DNA from: an uncultured Saprospiraceae bacterium
Lineage (GTDB): Bacteria > Bacteroidota > Bacteroidia > Chitinophagales > Saprospiraceae
DNA length: 37,814 nucleotides
Reading direction: 5' to 3'
Assembly (NCBI GenBank): GCA_938015925.1
Contig: CALLVY010000772.1
Location: 1-37,814, forward strand
A program made the translations under genes and the position numbers. The notes beneath the pieces were generated by a model that saw only the letters and a list, made by a program, of their open reading frames with translations, was not told the DNA's origin and ran no database searches. Each line of letters begins with the position of its first letter. Position 1 is the stretch's first letter. This document shows positions 25,855 to 32,960 of the stretch, in pieces.

Positions 25855-25984
25855 GATTCAGTATTTATTCTTGGTGTAATTAAATAATAGTTGCTAAGGC
25901 GTGCATCCGAAAGGATACTTGCTTAGCGAATAAAGTAATAGTTAATTTTAGGTGGTGTTATAATTCCTAGTTCCTAAGAATTAA
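25855..25984 (-). promoter_or_regulatory. structured 5' leader of paralog c
   Basis: On the minus-strand RNA, a 9-bp hairpin with loop GAA (25962-25970 with 25974-25982) follows the ATTACCTTTT core directly. A second hairpin has an outer stem GCUAAG/CUUAGC (25893-25898 with 25922-25927) and an inner stem GUAUCC/GGAUGC (25903-25908 with 25913-25918). In both hairpins one pair is G-U on the minus strand only, so the minus RNA is the folded one. The sequence is not related to the leaders of paralogs a and b. Confidence 0.5.
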
Positions 25985-25994
25985 AAAAGGTAAT
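25985..25994 (-). promoter_or_regulatory. ATTACCTTTT core, copy without A-tract
   Basis: On the minus strand, ATTACCTTTT about 131 nt before paralog c. The A7-8 tract seen in the other copies is missing, so this may be a weaker promoter. The rest of 25995-26334 holds nothing recognisable. Confidence 0.4.
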
Positions 25995-26334
25995 AGCTTT
26001 ATTCCATTTAATATCAAATGAATAGATTCTTGTGAAGTATAATAAAAGTCTAAATATCTGGTTTTGACCATAGAGATGTTGAAATTATCAATTAGTCGTA
26101 AAATTTAATAGAGTCCGTAATTAATTGTTGATAATTGGTATTTTGGGCAGTGATTGTGTATATGGGGAGTTCGGTATAGAGGAGTTTAGGAGACGCGGAC
26201 TAAAAATAACCCGGAAGTCCTAAGGTGCAATATATGGAAATTAGAAGAATAAGGTTTAAAAAAATAAATTAACCTTGCTTAGGTGGATGTTTTGAGAGAA
26301 ATATCAACAAAAATCTTATGCGTAAGGATAAAAG

Positions 26335-26365
26335 AAAAAAATAGCTCCAATTGTTATTACCTTTT
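26335..26365 (+). promoter_or_regulatory. composite promoter-like element, copy 4 (sigma B)
   Basis: Seven A, a 14-nt spacer, then ATTACCTTTT, ending 33 nt before the sigma B start. The placement is almost the same as for sigma A (35 nt). Confidence 0.55.
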
Positions 26366-26398
26366 TAACATTGAGCATAACATACAATTAGATAGTAG

Positions 26399-26989
26399 AT
26401 GGAAAGACAGGCTAGTCAATTAATTATCGAGCAGTTACAGTCGAAAGATAAAAAGGAGAATGCGAAAGCGGTTCGTTATCTTTTTAGCTGTATACAAGAT
26501 CAGGTGGCTCATTTTATTTTGAGAAATAATGGAAAATCAGAGGATGTAGATGATATCTTTCAGGATGGATTTGTAGCCCTTTTTAAGCTGGTAAGAGACA
26601 AGCGTCTGGATAAAGTAGAAAATGTAGAAGCTTATCTATATTCTATCTGTCGAAATCTCTGGCTCAAAAAAATAAAAAAAGAATCTCGAAACATTTCGCT
26701 TACGGAAGAGCAAGAGAATATTGCGGTGCCGGAAGTGTCCATTTCTACTTTGATCAGTCAAGAGCGAAAAGAAGCTTTGGAAACTTTATTCAAAGCATTG
26801 GGAGGAAGTTGTCATCGGGTATTGATCTATTATTATTACGAAAGGTTGAGTATGGTGGAAATCGCGGAGCAGATGAAATTTGCGAGTGCCGCCGTAGCTA
26901 AAAACAAAAAATCTTCTTGTCTCAAAAAATTAAAAAACCTCATCATGGAATCTAACCATTATCGAGAATTGCTAAGCCACTTAGAGTAA
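26399..26989 (+). CDS. ECF-type RNA polymerase sigma factor B
   Basis: A 196-residue paralog of sigma factor A. Region 2 covers about residues 27-92 (VDDIFQDGFVALF, NVEAYLYSICRNLW) and region 4 about 128-182 (ALGGSCHRVLIYYYYERLSMVEIAEQM ... AVAKNKKSSCLKKL). The regions align residue for residue with sigma A, and the helix-turn-helix part AVAKNKKSxCxKKL is nearly the same, which predicts similar upstream promoter recognition and possible cross-talk. It is divergent from the secreted protein and CHAT B, and is followed after 207 nt by the second anti-sigma-like gene. That gap is much longer than the 27 nt in module A and holds no recognised promoter or terminator. Confidence 0.9.
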   Translation: MERQASQLIIEQLQSKDKKENAKAVRYLFSCIQDQVAHFILRNNGKSEDVDDIFQDGFVALFKLVRDKRLDKVENVEAYLYSICRNLWLKKIKKESRNISLTEEQENIAVPEVSISTLISQERKEALETLFKALGGSCHRVLIYYYYERLSMVEIAEQMKFASAAVAKNKKSSCLKKLKNLIMESNHYRELLSHLE

Positions 26990-27196
26990 GACGTGTGCAA
27001 GCCGACAAAGAAGATTTGTGAAGTACGAACTAAAATGATATTTTAAAAATAAGCAATTCGAAAGTTTTTTACACCGTGTATTTAGTTGGCAAGCATCGTA
27101 AAAAAAAATTTAGAATAGATAAGTACCAGCCCTTGTAAAGGAATAGCTACCACAATCTCACCCTTTCAGAGGCGGATACCTAAAACAGGATATGTT

Positions 27197-27928
27197 ATGA
27201 AAGATTTAGATAAAATCATCGATTTTCTCAGCGGACGTTTGAGAAAAGAAGAACAAGAAGTCTTTGCGAAAGAAAAGGCGGAATACCCGGAGTCTAAGGA
27301 AGATGCCTTGGCGCATCAAGCTGTTTTGAATTACATCGACCAATCTGGAGATCTCGAAACCAAAGACTGGTTGAAAACAGTATTGCCAAAATATCAAGAA
27401 AAGAAAAATAAGCCTGGACGATCTATTTTAATGTGGCTCATTCCAGTCACGGCTGCTGCCGCGATGCTACTCTTGTTTTTTCTCCCTTCCATGCAACCTG
27501 AATTATCTTCGGTCCAACAGGTAGCCAATTATCTAGAACCTTACGAATTGTCTTTTGGAGATCGGGGCCAATCAGCAGACGTCCTGCTAGAAGCAGGGCA
27601 AGCTTATCAAACAAAAGAATACGATGCAGCAATTCCTTTACTGCAACAAGCCATTGAGGAAAGTCAAGATGGGAAATACCGCTTGGCACTAGGGATTAGT
27701 CTCCTGGAAGTCGGAAAAAGCGCCCCAGCGATTGAAAACTTTCAAGACCTAATAAGTAATGCTGATCCAATATACACGGAACATGCCCAATGGTATATGG
27801 CCTTAGCTTATCTTCAACAAAATAATCCAAATGCAGCGGCACCTCTTCTCCAGATTTTAGCCGCCAATCCCAAAGCGTTTAACCACAGCAAAGCGAAGAA
27901 CTTACTCACCGAAAAAATATTTTTCTAA
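27197..27928 (+). CDS. single-pass TPR protein, predicted anti-sigma factor B
   Basis: A 243-residue paralog of the protein at 18044-18775. The cytoplasmic part (1-75) starts MKDLDKIIDFLSGRLRKEEQEVF, a membrane helix lies at about 77-97, and the periplasmic part has TPRs (VLLEAGQAYQTKEYDAAIPLLQQAI, RLALGISLLEVGKSAPAIENF, AQWYMALAYLQQNNPNAAAPLLQ). The segment just outside the membrane (YLEPYELSFGDRG) matches YYAAYELPFTARS in copy A, a conserved stretch that could be the cleavage or contact site for the CHAT protein; that last point is inference. The anti-sigma role rests on position next to a sigma gene, topology and N-terminal pattern; no zinc-finger residues are seen. Confidence 0.75.
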   Translation: MKDLDKIIDFLSGRLRKEEQEVFAKEKAEYPESKEDALAHQAVLNYIDQSGDLETKDWLKTVLPKYQEKKNKPGRSILMWLIPVTAAAAMLLLFFLPSMQPELSSVQQVANYLEPYELSFGDRGQSADVLLEAGQAYQTKEYDAAIPLLQQAIEESQDGKYRLALGISLLEVGKSAPAIENFQDLISNADPIYTEHAQWYMALAYLQQNNPNAAAPLLQILAANPKAFNHSKAKNLLTEKIFF

Positions 27929-27956
27929 AAAAAATAGCATTCCTCTATTACCTTTT
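27927..27956 (+). promoter_or_regulatory. composite promoter-like element, copy 5 (orphan)
   Basis: Eight A, the 12-nt spacer TAGCATTCCTCT, then ATTACCTTTT, starting within the stop codon of anti-sigma B. No open frame follows for about 690 nt. The transcript it would start is either a noncoding RNA or a very long leader of the gene at 28644. Confidence 0.55.
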
Positions 27957-28643
27957 ACTCCACTCGGAGAACAAGCTATTACTTAGAGACAATCAGCCGG
28001 ACTGGTTTGTAAATGTCTCAAGAGTACTTAGCCCTAATGCTAATGCAATACTCCTTTAGAATATATCCAGAACATAAGACTACTGGATAAAAAGTAGGGT
28101 CTTGTTCAGAAAGAGGATGTATGAATTATTAAAAAAATAAACCGGGAAAAGAAATAATACTCAAGGGGCTTCCAAATTGGCCGGCGCTCCTTTATCTCAT
28201 GAAATTCATATTTTACAACCACGTTGATCAAAAAAATAATCCAAGCTAAGACACAAAATATAAAGCTACACAAAAGGATAACTTCCTTAATTTTTTACAA
28301 GCAAGGATTAATCTCCTAATTATTTTTCTGACAAAAAAATAACTCAAGCTTTAGTTCAAATACCCAAAAGTATTCCTGCTACTGCTATGGAGAAAAAGGA
28401 TCTAATTTATGTCAGTATTTATTGGTATATATCTGCAAGAGTGATAGCGACGGTTGTTGCTTTTGCAGATGCCTTTTCGATGTTCGATACGCAAAAATAA
28501 AACAAAAAAATCAGAGATTATTTCCGCGCTAAATACTAAAAGAGACAATTGGAAGGATCAACACGATTTGAAAAATTGATCTATCTTTTCCTACCACAAA
28601 TAATTAATTATTTTGAACACCTGCTTACTTAAAATATAATAAC
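27957..28643 (+). other. non-coding region with dense hairpins (candidate RNA)
   Basis: The first 150 nt hold GAGACA/TGTCTC (27986-27991 with 28014-28019), GAGTA/TACTC (28022-28026 with 28049-28053), TATCCAG/CTGGATA (28064-28070 with 28083-28089) and a competing pair AAGACTAC with GTA-GTCTT (28076-28083 with 28094-28103). The third and fourth cannot form together. From about 28110 to 28640 I see only AT-rich sequence with no coding character. Confidence 0.4.
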
Positions 28644-29456
28644 ATGACTTTTCATATTTACAAACCTTTCTTTTTTTTATTGCTTTTACTTCCCTTTTCT
28701 CCACCCATATTTGCGCAGGATTATTCTGAAGATATTACCGATGCTAGTACCGGAATAATTGAGGCCATCTCAGAACATGCAGGTCCCGTCCCTAATTTGG
28801 CAGCCTATGCTTTTGATGAAGATGTCATTAACTTGGGATGGGCCAATAGTGAGGCCTCTGATTTTCCAGCTTGGATTAGTTATGAATTTCCAGATACTTC
28901 CGGTGCCAAAAATGTAGTGGCGTATAGTTTGATTTGTTCCAATGACCAATCCAATACTTGGCCCTCCGATTATATGCCTGTTCGATGGACTTTGGAAGGT
29001 GAAAATAGTGATGGAGTGGTTCTTTTGGATTCTGTGGAAGCGGCAAGCCTCAAGGTGAATGAATGGCAGTTGTTTGAATTTGAGAATGATGAATTTTTTG
29101 AAAAGTATATTTTTACTTTTTATGAAACGAAAGGAGGCTTCCCTTTTACTTTTGTAACGGAAATGGAATTGTATGAGCCAAAAACAGCAGTGAGTGTACG
29201 AGAACTTAATCCAGAAAATCTAATAGCTATTTATCCAAATCCAGTAAGCCAGTTTTTAACAATCTCTGTAAAGAATAGTGAGGTCTTTAATATTTCTGTT
29301 TTCAATGAATTAGGACAGCAAGTAGATTTTTTAAAGGATATTTCTATTTCAGATAATTTAGAACTCGATTGTTCTTCTTATGGCAAAGGGGTCTATTCTT
29401 TATTGTTCCAAAGTGAGGATGGTTTTTCTACAAAGCGGATTGTCGTTCTTGAATAA
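28644..29456 (+). CDS. secreted T9SS protein with galactose-binding-like domain
   Basis: A 270-residue secreted protein: signal peptide (residues 1-25, ending IFAQD), then an F5/8 type C (discoidin)-like domain at about 30-178 with a typical order of motifs (NLAAYAFDEDVINLGWANS, WISYEFPD, VVAYSLICSND, MPVRWTLEGENSDG, FTFVTEMELY). A T9SS type A sorting domain follows from about 190 (AIYPNPVSQFL ... KGVYSLLFQS ... KRIVVLE). Such domains bind glycans or other surface ligands. Domain assignment is by pattern only. It has its own start context, and the orphan promoter-like element 690 nt upstream is the only promoter-type signal I found before it. Confidence 0.75.
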   Translation: MTFHIYKPFFFLLLLLPFSPPIFAQDYSEDITDASTGIIEAISEHAGPVPNLAAYAFDEDVINLGWANSEASDFPAWISYEFPDTSGAKNVVAYSLICSNDQSNTWPSDYMPVRWTLEGENSDGVVLLDSVEAASLKVNEWQLFEFENDEFFEKYIFTFYETKGGFPFTFVTEMELYEPKTAVSVRELNPENLIAIYPNPVSQFLTISVKNSEVFNISVFNELGQQVDFLKDISISDNLELDCSSYGKGVYSLLFQSEDGFSTKRIVVLE

Positions 29457-29574
29457 GTTTAAAAGTCGTTCAAGATAATGTCATGTTTTAGTTCAAAGAA
29501 CTTGTCCTTATCTTTGGCAATCAAAAAAATAAGCAATCCTATTCCTAGAATCAATAGGTACAAAAAAAATAAAA

Positions 29575-29603
29575 AAGTGGCCCGACAAAATGCCGGGCCA
29601 CTT
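29575..29603. terminator. GC-rich terminator between convergent genes
   Basis: A 10-bp stem AAGTGGCCCG/CGGGCCACTT (29575-29584 with 29594-29603) with an A-rich stretch on the left, that is a T-tract for the leftward gene. It mainly serves the gene ending at 29681 and probably also stops read-through from 28644-29456. Confidence 0.85.
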
Positions 29604-29680
29604 ATAATTAATCACCTATCGTAAACCTATTCTTAATTCAAAACGCTTTGAAAATAGTTTGGAAAAAAAACCAAAAACTA

Positions 29681-31234
29681 CTAGTCAATCGCTTTGATAA
29701 ATTTCGTTGTTTGTCTTCCCAAGGAAAGAATATAAGTACCTGCTTTTAAGTCATTGATATCTACTGCGAAACTATTCATTCCCTGCTCAATGCTTACTTC
29801 TTCTCGCAAGATGTTTTTGCCATAAATATCAGCAATACTTAAGATGGCGTTTTCTTTGACATTGGCTTCAAAGCGCATGTTGACTTCGCCAGTCATCGCT
29901 GGATTTGGAAAAATATTTACGAAACCAATACTCTCGTCGTTTTTCAAGCATTCGCTTTTTACAAAAATCACATCAGAGTAAGTGCTTGTACCGTTAAAGT
30001 CTACTTGCTTAAGACGGTAGTAGTTTTCTCTGGTAGGCATGGCATCTACAAAATCATAAACGTGGTATTGATTGCTGGTACCACTTCCTTTTATTTGTCC
30101 GATTTTAGAAAAACGGTAACCATCTACACTTCTTTCGATATCAAAATGACTGTTGTCCAACTCTGTTTCTGTTACCCAGCTTAAGTTTACCTTGCAAGCC
30201 GCTTCTTTAGCTTTAAAGCTGACCAATTCTACCGGAAGTACTGCGGTAATTTCAACGGTTACGGTTGCATAAGCAAAGCCACCATTAGAATCTGTAATGA
30301 CATATTGGAATTCGTCTGTTCCCACAAATTCTGGCGCAGGTACATAGTCGATGAAATCATCAGTAGGATCGTTTTCTGTACCATTATTATTGATGCTTAC
30401 AGTACCTCCTTCTTTAGTTACTTGGTTGTTCATAAAGTCAGTTCCTACAGAAGTAATGGTCAATACATCTTCCTCTTCTGGGTCGGTATCGCTAATGCCA
30501 TGATTAAGTACATTGATTTGTATTGCTTCATTGATCGAAGTAGTCTCTGAATCATCATAAGCGATCGGCTGAGAGTTACCTATTCCGCCTTTTATAAAGT
30601 CTCCACAGCTTCCACCAGACTGTCGGTAGACGATGGTTTCATTACAAACCTGAGCAAGCGTTGCATCATTAAAAAGGTTGAAAGTATTTTGACTTTGATC
30701 GCCACCGATACTCACTCCACCATCTCCACAAACAATAGCGTTGGTTCCTTTGATGTGAAAATCATCATCCACTCTTACACAGATAGATTCCACAGTAGTC
30801 GTAGTATATTGAGAAACTTTCCAGTCGTCGGTGATCCAAATTTCAGAACCAGGGTGTCCCCAGAAATGTCCAGCTCCAACAAAAGAAAAATCTTTATCAG
30901 CAGTAAAAGTAAGTTTTCCAAAAACGTGAAACTCCCCTCCACAGAAAATTAAAGCATCATTACTATTTCCAGCATCCACTAGTAATTCTCCATTTTCTTT
31001 AATGACGATGTTTCCATAAAAAGTATAAGCATTAGTTCCGGTAATCGTTACGATATGACCATCGTTGATGATGACTATATCTGATGGAGTAGGATATCCT
31101 GATTCTGCCCAAGTATTGGCGTCAGACCAATCACCACTTTGAGTAGTCGTAAAAGTTGCGGCAGATAAAGTAAAGTTGAAGAGTAAGAAAAATGCTAAGA
31201 AAGGGATAACGGAGTTGTGTAAATTTTTGGACAT
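29681..31234 (-). CDS. secreted cadherin-like/T9SS surface protein
   Basis: A 517-residue secreted protein. A signal peptide (1-25) is followed by a beta-helix-like region (about 30-220) starting TTQSGDWSDANTWAESGYPTPSDIVIINDGH, common in Bacteroidetes surface proteins. A cadherin-like tandem-repeat domain lies at about 225-330 (AYDDSETTSINEAIQINVL, DEFQYVITDSNGGFAYATVTV). A fibronectin-like module spans about 333-435 (LPVELVSFKAKE ... LSWVTETELDNSHFDIERS ... YYRLKQVDFNG), and a T9SS type A sorting domain follows from about 445. Probably an adhesin or extracellular matrix component. It is monocistronic and convergent with the previous gene. Confidence 0.85.
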   Translation of the reverse strand: MSKNLHNSVIPFLAFFLLFNFTLSAATFTTTQSGDWSDANTWAESGYPTPSDIVIINDGHIVTITGTNAYTFYGNIVIKENGELLVDAGNSNDALIFCGGEFHVFGKLTFTADKDFSFVGAGHFWGHPGSEIWITDDWKVSQYTTTTVESICVRVDDDFHIKGTNAIVCGDGGVSIGGDQSQNTFNLFNDATLAQVCNETIVYRQSGGSCGDFIKGGIGNSQPIAYDDSETTSINEAIQINVLNHGISDTDPEEEDVLTITSVGTDFMNNQVTKEGGTVSINNNGTENDPTDDFIDYVPAPEFVGTDEFQYVITDSNGGFAYATVTVEITAVLPVELVSFKAKEAACKVNLSWVTETELDNSHFDIERSVDGYRFSKIGQIKGSGTSNQYHVYDFVDAMPTRENYYRLKQVDFNGTSTYSDVIFVKSECLKNDESIGFVNIFPNPAMTGEVNMRFEANVKENAILSIADIYGKNILREEVSIEQGMNSFAVDINDLKAGTYILSLGRQTTKFIKAID

Positions 31235-32174
31235 GTGAGAAAATTGTAAGGTTAAAGAATTGGTGTTTTGTTGGTTACTATTCTCTTTAGAATGTGGAGA
31301 AGAACCTATATCTCGACAGCAGATTCGGATGCTGTCTTTTTTTGTAAAATTGTGATTCCTTGCTTGGGACGGGAAAAAATAAATTCAGCAATTTTGATTT
31401 TGGTAAATTTTCTAAGTGATCAACTGTAAAGGCGAAAGCGTGAAAAATTACCGAAATCCTAAAAAAAATTGATGATTTTATTTACTTCGTGAACCTTCCT
31501 TCGGTCGGTTTCCGTCAAATAATTAAGTGGGAGGAAAGGGAGAAAAAATGGAGGAAGGGGGGATTCTGAAATTTCAGAATGTTTGTTTGTTTTTTGAATG
31601 TCCTGTGACAGGCTATCTTGCTTATATTAGAAAAGGAGGTAAATTATAATAGATTCATTTTGCAGGAGGCAAAAAAATCGGAGGTACTAAAATGGGAAGA
31701 AAGGGAATATTTTGTATTTGGAATTTCTCTGAGGGAGCGTAAGTATTTGTAACTAACTTACGAATACAAACTTGCAGGTTTTTATATTGAAATGCAACAA
31801 TTATGATAAAAAAGATTTTATAAAGTGCTTTTTTGGAGGGGCTTAAGTGCGTGAAATAGTAGTAAACAAAGGCTTTTTGGGTCGTTTATTTATTCCAAAC
31901 AATGATTTCTTTTTTTGTGACAGGGGATTTTTTGCAGATGAATTTTAAGTTTAGATAAATGGGCTTTGTTCTTTTTTTTCTGTAACGGAATTGATGGTTT
32001 TAGGGCTTTTGAGTCGGAGAGGAATAAGGAGCTTGTGATTCTTTATATTGAGGTGTTTAGGCATTGCAATGTTTTCTTTTAGGAGAGAAGAGGCAAGGTG
32101 GGAGCAAAACATGATACTAATAAGTAGTGGAGGAGGCGAGTCCATTCAATGAATTTTTTAATTACTAAAACATA
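31235..32174. other. long intergenic region, no gene recognised
   Basis: About 940 nt. It contains a terminator-like hairpin on the plus strand (31315-31320 with 31331-31336, then seven T) and a 7-bp dyad CGTAAGT/ACTTACG (31738-31744 with 31756-31762). A 64-codon leftward open frame at 31951-32145 lacks coding character. The promoter of the leftward gene should lie near 31260-31300 but was not identified with confidence. Confidence 0.5.
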
Positions 32175-32611
32175 ATGGAATTTAAGTTTAATAACAGCGA
32201 AAAAGCATGGGGCCAATTATTCCTTAATGAATTTTGTTTTCCCTATTTGGAAGATACGGTAGTAACAAAAGACTTAGGAGATGTTTATCTTGAAAACATA
32301 GAGGAAGGAATTGAATTTATTTTTGACGAAGAAGATTACGAATTAACGACGATAATCTTTAAAGGAAAAGAACAGGAACACTCCTTTAAAAAGGGTCTAC
32401 CATTCAAGTATCGTTTTGGTCTTAGTCAAGAAGAAGTTTTAGGACTTTTGGAAAGTTTTATTATCAAAGCCCTCCAATCAGCGTTCTTGATATTAATAGC
32501 GGCTGTACTTATCATAAAGAAGAGTATCCAATTGCCATCCAGTTCTCCATCGATTTGCAAGGAATAAAAACACTACAAATCTCTACAAAAAAAAATTTCC
32601 CAGAAGAGTAG
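32175..32611 (+). pseudogene. small hypothetical protein gene with a -1 frameshift
   Basis: The first frame runs 130 codons to 32567, but its last 30 residues are unlike coding sequence. From about 32450 the frame shifted by -1 reads GKFYYQSPPISVLDINSG, then HKEEYPIAIQFSIDLQGIKTL, and ends at a stop at 32609-32611, giving a sensible continuation (FGLSQEEVLGLL then GKFYYQSPP). The joint product would be about 145 residues, cytosolic, with the pattern 'IEFIFDEEDYELTTIIFKG ... LPFKYRFGLSQEEVLGLLGK' seen in small proteins of immunity or SMI1-like type; the family is not certain. The break is in a T-run at 32445-32449, so a one-base deletion, true or a sequencing error, is likely. Confidence 0.65.
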
Positions 32612-32960
32612 TCAGTACTTGCGATAGGCGAGTTGAAATAAGTTGGAAAGCATTCTTTTTCATTCTCTACGCATTAAAATAAAGCCATATGCAAAAACTA
32701 ACCAGAAAGTAGTGTTCTTTCTCCTAGAATAGATTTTGCCAAAAAAAAAAGCTATTTTTAAAGCGGAAACAATTTAATTGTAATTCTCCTCCCACTCTTA
32801 ATTCCACTTTTTACCTTACCAAAGACTGATTTACTGATCGGCTTACTTCCTATTTATGCTAAATAGAATAGGAGGAAATAGACTGCCTGCAAACTTAGCT
32901 ATTCACAAGTTGATACCAACTTGAGACCTTATAGATTAAACAAACACAAACGACGAAATT
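32612..32960. other. intergenic region before the CotH gene
   Basis: No coding frame. A perfect 7-bp hairpin CAAGTTG/CAACTTG with loop ATAC (32906-32912 with 32917-32923) lies 38 nt before the CotH start and could be an operator or leader hairpin. Confidence 0.5.

Noticed and set aside
31951-32145. 64-codon leftward open frame
   Set aside because: Low-complexity composition, no recognisable motif and no clear ribosome site; it lies in an AT-rich spacer.
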